64,000 nt of DNA from the NCBI GenBank assembly GCA_031415655.1, contig JANOSD010000033.1, positions 1 to 64,000 of the forward strand. Direction: 5' to 3'. The notes beneath the pieces are model-generated. The model was not told the origin of the DNA. It did not search any database and saw only the letters and a program-made list of their open reading frames with translations. The DNA is from JAKOVR01 sp031415655 (GTDB lineage: Bacteria > Actinomycetota > Acidimicrobiia > Acidimicrobiales > Acidimicrobilacustridaceae). The position numbers and the translations under genes are program-made. The number at the start of each line of letters is the position of its first letter. Positions within the stretch are counted from its first letter, which is position 1. Positions 1-7,099 of this stretch are shown here, in pieces.

Positions 1-294
1 CGGGTCCGGCGGTTCCTCCTTGCGATTCGACCGCCACAGATACCGGCCTTCAAGCACGCCCAACTCCCAGTTGCCGATCAACTGCACCCACCGGCCCGGA
101 TTGCGATCCATCCACCGGCCCACGTCCTCCACCACCCGAAGGTCGTCCCGCCATGCTCCAACCAGATCGCCGACCTGGACCACCGTCAACCCCTCCGGCA
201 ACTCGAACCGACCCGTGTCCGCCCCCAAAGAACGCAATGCCCCCGCCAGGCAACGCCGCTGCCCACCAACATCACCAATCACCGCGACCGTCAC
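1..294 (-). CDS. Metallophosphoesterase-like protein, N-terminal 98 codons (truncated by window edge)
   Basis: Open reading from a GTG start to the left edge, so the C-terminus is missing. The N-terminus reads VAVIGDVGG, then VVQVGDLVG about 25 residues later and QLIGNWE after that. These match the order and spacing of the calcineurin-like phosphoesterase motifs GDxHG, GDxVDRG and GNHE. Two expected histidines are absent (GDVGG and GNWE), so the visible metal-binding set looks degenerate; whether activity survives cannot be judged from the N-terminus. The GTG start overlaps the stop of the upstream helix-turn-helix gene (GTGA), so it is the third cistron of the integrase operon and probably cargo or an accessory gene of the integrated element. 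Confidence 0.6.
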   Translation of the reverse strand, partial: MTVAVIGDVGGQRRCLAGALRSLGADTGRFELPEGLTVVQVGDLVGAWRDDLRVVEDVGRWMDRNPGRWVQLIGNWELGVLEGRYLWRSNRKEEPPDP

Positions 295-569
295 GCCGAC
301 TCCTGCGCAGCCCACTCCGGTTCACCACGAATGAAACGATCTAGATCCGCCCGAGAGAACCGCCATTGACCACCCACCCGGCGAACCACCACGGGTGACC
401 GACCATCTCGCGCCAGGCGCCGCAACGTATGGGCTGTCACCCCCAGCGCCGTAGCCACATCTTGCGCCGACACCCAAGTGCTGAGCATCGACGTGGTTGA
501 GTTTGCTGATCGATGAAGTTCCATACAAGGCATAGGCCACTCAGCGCTCCGAAATCGGACAAGATTCAC
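291..569 (-). CDS. Small helix-turn-helix (excisionase/MerR-like) DNA-binding protein
   Basis: A 92-aa protein whose central segment (VSAQDVATALGVTAHTLRRL, then VRRVGGQWRFSRADLDRFI) is the classic MerR-type helix-turn-helix plus wing of excisionase-family proteins. Directly downstream of a tyrosine integrase, this position fits a recombination directionality factor or an element repressor. The GTG at 569 overlaps the integrase stop (GTGA). A shorter start at 488 (65 aa) would still keep the whole DNA-binding domain, so the first 27 residues are uncertain. The gene also overlaps the next cistron by GTGA, so the three genes probably share one transcript. The excisionase role is inferred from fold and position. 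Confidence 0.75.
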   Translation of the reverse strand: MNLVRFRSAEWPMPCMELHRSANSTTSMLSTWVSAQDVATALGVTAHTLRRLARDGRSPVVVRRVGGQWRFSRADLDRFIRGEPEWAAQESA

Positions 570-1756
570 GAAGCTCGGCCACGCGATCGGGACTTCCGAA
601 GTTGTTCCCCGGCCTCCGTCACCCCGGCATCGTCATCGAGCATCGAGCCGACAATCCCCGCAGCACGGCTATCTGCCCCCGGCATCAAGTGCGCGTACAC
701 CCGCAAGGTCGTTGAGGTATCGCTATGCCCCAACCTCGCCGCCACCGTGGCGATCGACTCACCCGCATCGATGAGCGCGCTCGCCTGAAAATGGCGAAGA
801 TCATGAAGCCGAGCATCCACCTTGCAACTCGCGGCCAGCCTGACCCATGCCTGACTGAGTCGATTGGGAGGAATGGGCTCCCCGCCACCCGGTGCATCGG
901 AGAATACAAATGAATCCCCACCCACCTTCGTTTCAAACTTCTGTGCCAGTTCCTTCGATCGGGCGAGGTGCAAACGCAGCGAATCAACAGTTGTGGGATC
1001 CAACGAAACGGTCCGGCGCTGGTGTGTCTTGGTGTCCTTCATTTCAAGCACCGAGCCGATCTGCACCACTGAACTCCGCAACACGACTGTCCCCTCGGCG
1101 AGGTCGATGTCGGACCACCTCACCCCGCACACTTCCCCCCGCCGGCAACCTGTCGCGGCCAGAAAGCGAAAGACCAGTGCATTCTCCGGATTCTTCGAGG
1201 TTCGCGCCGCTTCCAGAACCCGACGAACCCCATCGATGGCTGGCGGCATGACTTCGTACTTCTCGGCCCGACGGGGCCGCACGGTCTGAGTCGGGTTTCG
1301 GTTGAGCATCCCCCACTGGATGCCCTGGTTGAACGCCGCCCGGAGAAATCGATGAAAGTGCTGAACCGTGGCCGGTCCCCGACCCTCCTTCTTCCCGAGC
1401 TCTGCGTAGAGTGCGACCATGAGTTTCGGGGTCACGTTCCGAAGCGGTTTCTTGAGGAAGTAGGCGGGGATTTGCCTCTCAAGTTTCCGATACCCCTCCA
1501 TCGTGGTTGGCGAACGACCCTCCCGTTCGATGTGCGCAAGCCAGTCCTCGATAAGCGAACCGACACTGCCGGGCACCACGCCGACCTCCTCCTCGTTCAC
1601 CGCGTGGGCCAGAGCCGTGAGCACCTTCTGGGCGTCTCGCTTGGTGCCGCGAACCGTTTTGGAGGTCGACTGGACCACGCCGGTGATCGGATCTCGTCCA
1701 CGCGACACGCGGACCTCCCAGTACCCGGGCCGCTTCTCGCGAATGCTTCCTGACAT
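566..1756 (-). CDS. Tyrosine-type phage/ICE integrase
   Basis: A 396-aa site-specific recombinase. The N-terminal third has the arm-binding segment typical of phage integrases (SIREKRPGYWEVRVSRG) and a SAM-like core-binding domain. The C-terminal catalytic domain shows the full active-site set: Arg in TGCRRGEVCG, a Lys in the beta-hairpin EMKDTKTHQRR, HDLRH, LGHSD, and the nucleophile Tyr at about residue 354 in VYAHL. The length is normal. It is transcribed away from a tRNA gene whose 3' end lies 110 bp upstream, the usual arrangement for an element inserted into a tRNA 3' end. The element body would therefore extend leftward past the window. It is coupled to the HTH and phosphoesterase genes by 4-bp overlaps. 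Confidence 0.93.
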   Translation of the reverse strand: MSGSIREKRPGYWEVRVSRGRDPITGVVQSTSKTVRGTKRDAQKVLTALAHAVNEEEVGVVPGSVGSLIEDWLAHIEREGRSPTTMEGYRKLERQIPAYFLKKPLRNVTPKLMVALYAELGKKEGRGPATVQHFHRFLRAAFNQGIQWGMLNRNPTQTVRPRRAEKYEVMPPAIDGVRRVLEAARTSKNPENALVFRFLAATGCRRGEVCGVRWSDIDLAEGTVVLRSSVVQIGSVLEMKDTKTHQRRTVSLDPTTVDSLRLHLARSKELAQKFETKVGGDSFVFSDAPGGGEPIPPNRLSQAWVRLAASCKVDARLHDLRHFQASALIDAGESIATVAARLGHSDTSTTLRVYAHLMPGADSRAAGIVGSMLDDDAGVTEAGEQLRKSRSRGRAS

Positions 1757-1783
1757 GGCCGAACCCTAACCAGAAATTGGGCC

Positions 1784-1807
1784 ATGTATGGGACAATGTA
1801 TGGGACA
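1784..1807. repeat. Perfect 12-bp tandem direct repeat upstream of the integrase
   Basis: Two abutting copies of atgtatgggaca lie between the integrase start and the tRNA 3' end. The position suits integrase or excisionase arm-type binding sites, or an operator controlling the integrase. The identity of the repeat is seen directly; its function is inferred. Confidence 0.7.
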
Positions 1808-1865
1808 ACTGTGATTTTGCCAGCTACTTGCTTGGCGCCGCACCCCTGCTGACCTGCGGTTTTAA

Positions 1866-1942
1866 TGGTGGGCCCGGTGGGACTTGAACCCACGACCAAG
1901 GGATTATGAGTCCCGTGCTCTGACCAACTGAGCTACAGGCCC
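1866..1942 (-). tRNA. tRNA with anticodon CAU (elongator Met or Ile2); integration target
   Basis: 77 nt including an encoded CCA. Acceptor strands GGGCCTG and CGGGCCC pair fully with one G-U; D-arm (AGCTCAGTTGG), anticodon loop CTCATAA and T-arm (GGTTCAAGTCC) are all present. The TTGGTCG variable region resembles tRNA-Ile2 (lysidine-modified CAU) more than elongator Met, but I cannot settle the identity. Its 3' end faces the integrase, so it is the likely attachment site. Confidence 0.93.
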
Positions 1943-1970
1943 GTGGTGGGCCGAAGCCCAAAAGCGTGGG

Positions 1971-2000
1971 CACCTTGTGGCCGTTGGCCACAAGGTGCTT
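1971..2000. terminator. Strong hairpin between the two tRNA genes
   Basis: A perfect 12-bp stem (caccttgtggcc / ggccacaaggtg) with a 3-nt loop, followed by CTTTT on the plus strand. Read on the minus strand the stem is followed, after seven bases, by another short T run. It sits between tRNA-Asn (upstream on the minus strand) and the CAU tRNA, so it may terminate or process the tRNA transcript. Orientation is uncertain. Confidence 0.6.
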
Positions 2001-2007
2001 TTCGCTG

Positions 2008-2080
2008 CTCCGGGGGTGGGGCTTGAACCCACAACCTTGGCATTAACAGTGCCCTGCTCCGCCAGTTGAGCTACCCCGGA
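2008..2080 (-). tRNA. tRNA-Asn (GUU)
   Basis: A 73-nt cloverleaf with a seven-base acceptor stem (TCCGGGG / CCCCGGA), D-arm TAGCTCAACTGG, anticodon loop CTGTTAA (GUU, Asn) and T-arm GGTTCAAGCCC. CCA is not encoded, unlike the neighbouring CAU tRNA. The first ten bases overlap the 3' end of the upstream protein gene. Confidence 0.95.
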
Positions 2081-2730
2081 AAGTTCGAGCAATCTAGCAG
2101 ACCGTCTACCAAGCCCATAATGAATCTGTGCGCCGCCGAAGAGGAATACCGGACGCCAGGGCAGCCCATCGGATGCTTGCTCTTGCGAATCGACGGGTTC
2201 GGGGCGGCCCGGTACGGCTTGTAGAACTGTGTCAGGGGAATCTCGGCAAGTTCAGACCAGAACAGCATCGCGGCATCGAGGTCTAGACCCTGGTGGAGGT
2301 AGAGCTTGATCCGAAATTTGGTCTCGTCCACCTCCCAACACTGTCGAAGCCACGAAACGAAGAACAAGATGATGCGAGGATCGCAGTTCGCAAACACGAG
2401 GTCAGCATCGGTCTTCGAGCCCTCGCCGGCGTAGAGCGCAGCACCGGCGATCAAGAACTCCCGTTCGCTCAGCTTTCCGATCGCTGCCGCGCCTTCGACC
2501 TTCAAACGCTCGATCTCCTCGGCCTTGGCCACCTGGAGCTTGTTGGGACCGCGCTCTCCGTGCGCGTGACCGTTCCGCCGAACGATTGGCCCGCAGGTCA
2601 CGTCTCGCACCCACAGCGACACCGAGCTTTTCGAAACACCCAGCTCCGCCGCGATGTCGGTAAGCCGCCACGACATCGCCCGCAAATCGCGAGCTCGTTC
2701 TTGCTCTTGCACCTTGCCTCGATAGCCCAT
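2071..2730 (-). CDS. HTH protein with LAGLIDADG-endonuclease-like C-terminal domain
   Basis: A 219-aa protein. The start at 2730 is chosen because GGAGGAG lies 8 nt upstream and the residues before it look non-coding. The N-terminus has a resolvase-type helix-turn-helix (LTDIAAELGVSKSSVSLWV). The rest contains GAALYAGEGSKTD and YKPYRAAPNPSIRKSKHPMG, features I associate with an actinobacterial family distantly related to LAGLIDADG homing endonucleases; this assignment is from memory of the family. Its last codons and TAG stop lie inside the tRNA-Asn gene, so transcript termination and tRNA 5' processing must be coordinated. It lies just outside the presumed integration site and may be chromosomal rather than element-borne. 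Confidence 0.7.
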   Translation of the reverse strand: MGYRGKVQEQERARDLRAMSWRLTDIAAELGVSKSSVSLWVRDVTCGPIVRRNGHAHGERGPNKLQVAKAEEIERLKVEGAAAIGKLSEREFLIAGAALYAGEGSKTDADLVFANCDPRIILFFVSWLRQCWEVDETKFRIKLYLHQGLDLDAAMLFWSELAEIPLTQFYKPYRAAPNPSIRKSKHPMGCPGVRYSSSAAHRFIMGLVDGLLDCSNFPG

Positions 2731-2826
2731 GACCACAACTCCTCCAGGACCGCCTCCGACCCGCCTCACCTATTGTCCACGAGGGGTATGACAGTTATGG
2801 CTAGCGACACCGGCTAGAACGGCGGG

Positions 2827-3108
2827 ATGGCATTCAAGACGGGCATCGTGGTGGGTTTCGCCGCGGGCTACTACTTCGGTTCGAAGGCAGGGCGTGAGCG
2901 GTACCACCAGCTCCAGGATCTGATCGACCAGGTGAAGGACACACCGATCGCCCAGCAGGTGGTGCGCCAAGCCCGCACGGCGGCAAGCGAAACCAAGGAA
3001 CGTGCCCTCGTGACGATTGAGCAGCACAAAGTTGGGGCCACCGGCACGCCGCCCGATCCCGACCGCACCGACACCTACGGATTGTTCGGCGACGCCGCCA
3101 CTCGGTAG
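2827..3108 (+). CDS. YtxH-like small membrane-associated protein
   Basis: A 93-aa protein. It begins with a short hydrophobic glycine-rich segment (VVGFAAGYYFGSKAGRERY) characteristic of YtxH/gas-vesicle-like small proteins, followed by an amphipathic helix rich in Gln, Asp and Lys and a polar tail. It is probably anchored by a single N-terminal membrane segment. It is transcribed convergently with rpoD with no obvious partner gene. The family function is poorly defined, being linked in Firmicutes to general stress, so no specific role is assigned here. Confidence 0.75.
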   Translation: MAFKTGIVVGFAAGYYFGSKAGRERYHQLQDLIDQVKDTPIAQQVVRQARTAASETKERALVTIEQHKVGATGTPPDPDRTDTYGLFGDAATR

Positions 3109-3260
3109 GAGCCGATCACCAAAGCGGCTGTACGGAGGGTCGCCTTCGTGGCTACCTCAACCCAACCGGCACCGTCGCTTCGATCCACCCCAGGCTCGTG
3201 AGCCCGACCACCAACGTCCGGAACAGCGACCTTCTCGGGTTCGTCCTCCCGCTGCGGGAC

Positions 3261-4724
3261 CTATTCGCCTTCGAGGTAGTCGCGCAGCTTCTTACTTCGC
3301 TGGGGATGCCGGAGCTTGGCGAGGGTCTTCGATTCGATCTGCCGGATGCGCTCCCGAGTGACGCCGAACTCTTTGCCCACCTCCTCCAGGGTGCGGGGCT
3401 GGCCGTCATCAAGCCCGAATCGCAGCCGGACCACCGCCTTCTCGCGCTCGGAGAGCTCGTCGAGTGCTTCGAGCACTGCCGAGTTCAGCATCATGCGGGC
3501 GGCAATCTCCGCCGGCGCCTCCACATTGTGGTCCTCGATGAAGTCGGCGAGGTTGGAGTCGTCCTCCTCACCTACCGGAGAGTCGAGCGACAATGGATCC
3601 TGGGAGATGCGCAGAATCTCTCGCACCCGAGCCGACGTGAGGTCCACCCGTTCGGCCAGTTCGTCGATCGAAGGCTCCCGTTCGAGCTCTTGCAGCATCT
3701 GGCGCTGTACTCGGTGGACTTTGTTGATCGACTCCACCATATGCACCGGAATCCGGATGGTGCGCGCTTGGTCGGCGATGGCTCGAGTGATCGCCTGGCG
3801 GATCCACCACGTTGCGTAGGTGGAGAATTTGAAACCCTTCGTGTAGTCGAACTTCTCGACCGCACGCATGAGACCGAGGTTGCCTTCTTGGACCAGATCG
3901 AGCAGCTGCATTCCTCGGCCCACGTACCGCTTCGCGATGGAGACCACGAGCCGCAGATTGGCCTGGGTGAGCTCATGTTTGGCGTGATCGCCGTCACGGG
4001 CCAGGCGACGCAGTGTCACCTTTTCGTGGTCGTCGAGCTGGTCGATCTGATCGGCGGCCGTGAGGTCGGCAAGACGCTCAGCCGCTTTGGTGCCAGCCTC
4101 GATCCGCTTGGCCAAGTAGACCTCTTCGTCGCCGGACAGCAACGGAACTCGGCCGATTTCCCGCAAGTACATGCGCACCGGATCGGCACTTCCACCCCCC
4201 GTATCCCGGGGCACCGACTTCGTCTTTGGGCGAATGCGTCGAACGACTGGCCGCACGATTTCCAGATCGGCCAAGACGTCGGACTCCAACGAACTCACTG
4301 GTGGGAGATCCGACAACTCATCAGCGGTAGTGCTCGTCGGCTCGATCGGGGCGAGAAGCTCAAGCGGAATCGCCTCGTCGAGAAGTGCGTGGCCCGCAAG
4401 GACCTCGAGCGAAACTCCTACGCTGGTTTCCGAGTCGGGCGCCAACTCGGGCCCGAGGCCGGAATCCAGGTCGAGGCCGGAATCCAGGTCGGCGTCGAGG
4501 TCGGCATCGACAGCCATAACCGCAATGTCGAGCCTGCCAAGCTCAATGGTGAGCGCGAGGACGATGAGGGCCTCGTTGTCGGGATCATCGGTTGACGACG
4601 CAGCCAAGAGGAGAAGATCGTGGGTTGTGACGCCCTGCTGCCGACGGCCCCGCTCGATCAATTCGCGCCAAGAGTGGGATGAGACCCCCGCCAGCGGGGG
4701 AAGCATTGGAGCGGAATCGCTCAT
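3261..4724 (-). CDS. rpoD: Primary RNA polymerase sigma factor (sigma-70, RpoD/SigA)
   Basis: A 487-aa protein. Region 1.2 begins at DPVRMYLREIGRVPLLS, and region 2 contains LRLVVSIAKRYVGRGMQLLDL and FSTYATWWIRQAITRAI, the core-binding and -10 recognition helices. Region 3 and region 4 follow, with the -35-reading HTH (LEEVGKEFGVTRERIRQIE) close to the C-terminus. The start at 4724 is chosen because it overlaps the dnaG stop (ATGA) and has GGAGGTA upstream. The N-terminal ~160 residues are acidic and low complexity and contain an 18-bp DNA tandem repeat encoding a DLDSGL-type peptide. It forms the classical dnaG-rpoD pair, here translationally coupled. Confidence 0.96.
   Translation of the reverse strand: MSDSAPMLPPLAGVSSHSWRELIERGRRQQGVTTHDLLLLAASSTDDPDNEALIVLALTIELGRLDIAVMAVDADLDADLDSGLDLDSGLGPELAPDSETSVGVSLEVLAGHALLDEAIPLELLAPIEPTSTTADELSDLPPVSSLESDVLADLEIVRPVVRRIRPKTKSVPRDTGGGSADPVRMYLREIGRVPLLSGDEEVYLAKRIEAGTKAAERLADLTAADQIDQLDDHEKVTLRRLARDGDHAKHELTQANLRLVVSIAKRYVGRGMQLLDLVQEGNLGLMRAVEKFDYTKGFKFSTYATWWIRQAITRAIADQARTIRIPVHMVESINKVHRVQRQMLQELEREPSIDELAERVDLTSARVREILRISQDPLSLDSPVGEEDDSNLADFIEDHNVEAPAEIAARMMLNSAVLEALDELSEREKAVVRLRFGLDDGQPRTLEEVGKEFGVTRERIRQIESKTLAKLRHPQRSKKLRDYLEGE
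4455..4490. repeat. 18-bp tandem duplication inside rpoD
   Basis: Two identical copies of gaggccggaatccaggtc in tandem, in frame within the acidic N-terminal region of the sigma factor, followed by related GTCGGC/GAGGTC degenerate copies. It is one of several 15/18-bp minisatellites in this window. Confidence 0.8.
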
Positions 4725-6550
4725 GCCTGTACCTCCGACTGGTCGATCAGCCACACTAGCAATCGTTCGACGACGTCGAAGCCTGGATCGTCGGCCAGCC
4801 GCAGTTCGAGCTCTTGCTTGAGCCACACCATCACGGTGTTGTAGGAGAGCGGATCAGCAGCCACCCTTGCTTCGGCCTCGATCTCACGGAGCACCCGACG
4901 CGACGCCTCCTCAACAATGCGCCCCACCACATCGTCGGCCGGTGCCTCGCTTTCGGCCGCGGCAGCCTGGCGTAACACCTCCGCCACCTCCTCATCGGCG
5001 GTGTCGGCCCAGGAAATGGCCGCCCGAGCCGAGCCGTGAGCCACGAGGGCGAGGTACGCCTCTCGGAGTAGCTGGTCGCCGAAAAGGCATTCGTGGAGCC
5101 AGGGCAGCATGGCGTCGGGATCGGTGATCAACAGCCGGAGGGCCTCCGCTTCGGGGCCATGGTGCAGCGTCACCGCCACCGCCCGTCGGTCGCCGCTTCC
5201 CCGCTCCTCGCTGTTGGGCTCGGTTCCCCGGCGACGGTTCCTGCCCCGAACATCGTCGGCTCCCGAAGGCCGACGCTGCGGTGCTCGCGCGAGCTGGCGG
5301 ATGCGCTCCACGTCGATTCGAGTTCGCGCCGCCACATCCATGAGGTACGGATCACGCACAAGATCGTTGGGGTGCGCAGCGATCACTGCCACCGCCTCTT
5401 CTGCGGCGCGGGCTCGCTGCTCTGCGGTGGACACGGGCAGCCTTTCGAGCACTCGGTTCACACGGAACTGCAGAAAGGGCACGGCGTCGGCCACCGCGGC
5501 GGCCAGCGCTGCTGGGTCCTGCCGGGCGAGATCGCCGGGGTCGACGCCGGCGGGCAACGCCGCGACAGCAACGTCGAGGTCGTGAGTGCGTTCCCACTCA
5601 TAGAAGCGCTCCGCCGCATTCTGACCAGCGGCGTCGGCGTCGAACGCCAACACCACGCGGCGAGCGAAACTTCGGAGCAACTTCACGTGCTCATCAGTGA
5701 GCGCGGTGCCGCAGGTGGCGACGGCGCGGGGAACGCCCGCTGCGGCGAAACCGATCACGTCGGTATAACCCTCGCATACGACCACCTCATCGGCTTCGAC
5801 GATGGCGCCCTTCGCCCAGTTCAAGCCGTACAGCAAACGAGACTTGTTGTAGATTCGACTTTCGGCGGAGTTCTTGTACTTCGGGCCTTGTCCGCCAGGC
5901 AGAATCCGACCGCCGAATCCGACCGCCGACCCCTGAGCATCGAAGATGGGAAAGAGGAGCCGACCCCGGAAGAAGTCGGTGACCTTTCCACGACTATTCC
6001 GAAACCCGAGACCGGCGTCGATGAACTCGTCAGTGGGCAGGCGGAGCGTGCGTGCTAACTCGTCCCAGTCGTCGGGTGCCCAACCGACTCGGTACTGGCG
6101 AACCTCATTGGCGTTGAATCCACGCGACCGAAGGTAGGCCCGGGCCGGGCCAGCATCGGCTCCGTCGAGCAGCCGGGAGTGATAGAACGTGACCGCAGCC
6201 TCGACGGCATCAAGCAAGCGGGCACGCTGTTTGCGGCCCTCCCCCTCGTTCTTGTCGGTGTACCGAAGAATCACCCCGGCCTTGGAAGCCAGCTTCTCGA
6301 CTGCCCCCACAAAGTCGAGGTGTTCGATTTCACGAACAAACGAGATGGCGTCCCCCGAGGCGTGGCACCCAAAGCAGTAGTACAAGCCCTCCTCGGCATT
6401 TACGGAGAAAGACGGTGACTTCTCGCCATGGAATGGGCACAGCCCCGACCATCGGCGGCCCACTCGCCGTAGCTGCACGTGCTCGGAGACGATCGCCACC
6501 ATGTCGGTGTCGTTCCTGACCCGTTCGATGTCTTCGTCGAGTATGCCCAT
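4721..6550 (-). CDS. dnaG: DNA primase
   Basis: Makes RNA primers at the replication fork. The CHC2 zinc motif is intact (CPFH, 17 residues, CFGC), and the catalytic TOPRIM domain has VVCEGYTDVIG and LAFDADAAGQNAAER. The C-terminal helicase-interacting region is present; at 609 aa from the chosen start the length is normal. I chose the ATG at 6550 because MGILDEDIERVRNDTD is the usual DnaG N-terminus. An upstream ATG at 6607 (628 aa) overlaps the stop of a possible upstream gene and cannot be excluded. It overlaps rpoD by ATGA at its 3' end. Confidence 0.95.
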   Translation of the reverse strand: MGILDEDIERVRNDTDMVAIVSEHVQLRRVGRRWSGLCPFHGEKSPSFSVNAEEGLYYCFGCHASGDAISFVREIEHLDFVGAVEKLASKAGVILRYTDKNEGEGRKQRARLLDAVEAAVTFYHSRLLDGADAGPARAYLRSRGFNANEVRQYRVGWAPDDWDELARTLRLPTDEFIDAGLGFRNSRGKVTDFFRGRLLFPIFDAQGSAVGFGGRILPGGQGPKYKNSAESRIYNKSRLLYGLNWAKGAIVEADEVVVCEGYTDVIGFAAAGVPRAVATCGTALTDEHVKLLRSFARRVVLAFDADAAGQNAAERFYEWERTHDLDVAVAALPAGVDPGDLARQDPAALAAAVADAVPFLQFRVNRVLERLPVSTAEQRARAAEEAVAVIAAHPNDLVRDPYLMDVAARTRIDVERIRQLARAPQRRPSGADDVRGRNRRRGTEPNSEERGSGDRRAVAVTLHHGPEAEALRLLITDPDAMLPWLHECLFGDQLLREAYLALVAHGSARAAISWADTADEEVAEVLRQAAAAESEAPADDVVGRIVEEASRRVLREIEAEARVAADPLSYNTVMVWLKQELELRLADDPGFDVVERLLVWLIDQSEVQA

Positions 6551-6603
6551 GGCTTGTGGGGGCAAGGTAGCAGTGATCCCTTCGGTCGCGTTCCTACGTC
6601 CGA

Positions 6604-7014
6604 TCATGACCTCGTGCTCTCGCCTCGCCGCCTCCACGCGGTGCTCGCCGCATCGCCATCGTGAGCGCCATCGCCATCGTGGGCGCTCCGGCAATGAACC
6701 AGACGATTAAGCACATGCACCTCAGCCGAAACGATCGCCCGGCAAGGGGCCCTCGCCCAAACCTCCACGGCTTCTGCGGCCCCCACCACCCCGGTTGCAC
6801 CGAAGGCCGAAGACGCCGTCTGGTGTAACGCCTCAAGGACCGCGCCCGCAGCAAACCGGCGGAGTGAACGTCTCGACCCGGCGTCCGCCGAAGGCGCCGA
6901 AGCGTTTCTCGTTGCGTTCACGTACGTATTCAAGATCGCGGCGCTGCCGTTCCACGCAAGGTTCAGCAGCTCACCAAGCACGAGGGTTTGGCGCACGCGA
7001 ACAAGAGTCTCCAT
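6604..7014 (-). CDS. Possible hypothetical protein between ppdK and dnaG
   Basis: An open frame of 136 aa from ATG 7014, extendable to GTG 7122 (172 aa), where it would overlap ppdK by 23 bp. Third codon positions are mostly G/C, the protein is Ala/Val/Leu-rich in a plausible helical pattern (TLVLGELLNLAWNGSAAIL), and its stop forms an ATGA overlap with an in-frame dnaG ATG at 6607. Against it, the tail is Arg-rich low complexity with an AHDGDG repeat, it overlaps the dnaG upstream region, and I recognise no family. It fills the only sizeable gap in this block. Confidence 0.35.
   Translation of the reverse strand: METLVRVRQTLVLGELLNLAWNGSAAILNTYVNATRNASAPSADAGSRRSLRRFAAGAVLEALHQTASSAFGATGVVGAAEAVEVWARAPCRAIVSAEVHVLNRLVHCRSAHDGDGAHDGDAASTAWRRRGESTRS
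6651..6686. repeat. 18-bp tandem repeat upstream of dnaG
   Basis: catcgccatcgtgagcgc is followed at once by a copy differing at one base. It lies just upstream of dnaG, within the possible 136-aa reading frame, where it encodes an AHDGDG-type peptide. Confidence 0.75.
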
Positions 7015-7099
7015 GTCTGGCAAGAACTCAATTGCGGCTTCAACCCCAATCACCTCTGACCTTGCGAAGCAACCCGTACGGAGGTTCTGACGAGTGAGG

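Noticed and set aside
3198..4595. 465-aa plus-strand frame opposite rpoD
   Set aside because: It is antisense to conserved sigma-factor motifs; its protein is His/Arg/Leu-rich with no family features. A shadow caused by GC-rich codon bias.
4867..6058. Long plus-strand frames opposite dnaG
   Set aside because: dnaG has complete zinc and TOPRIM motifs; the opposite frames lack any recognisable domain.
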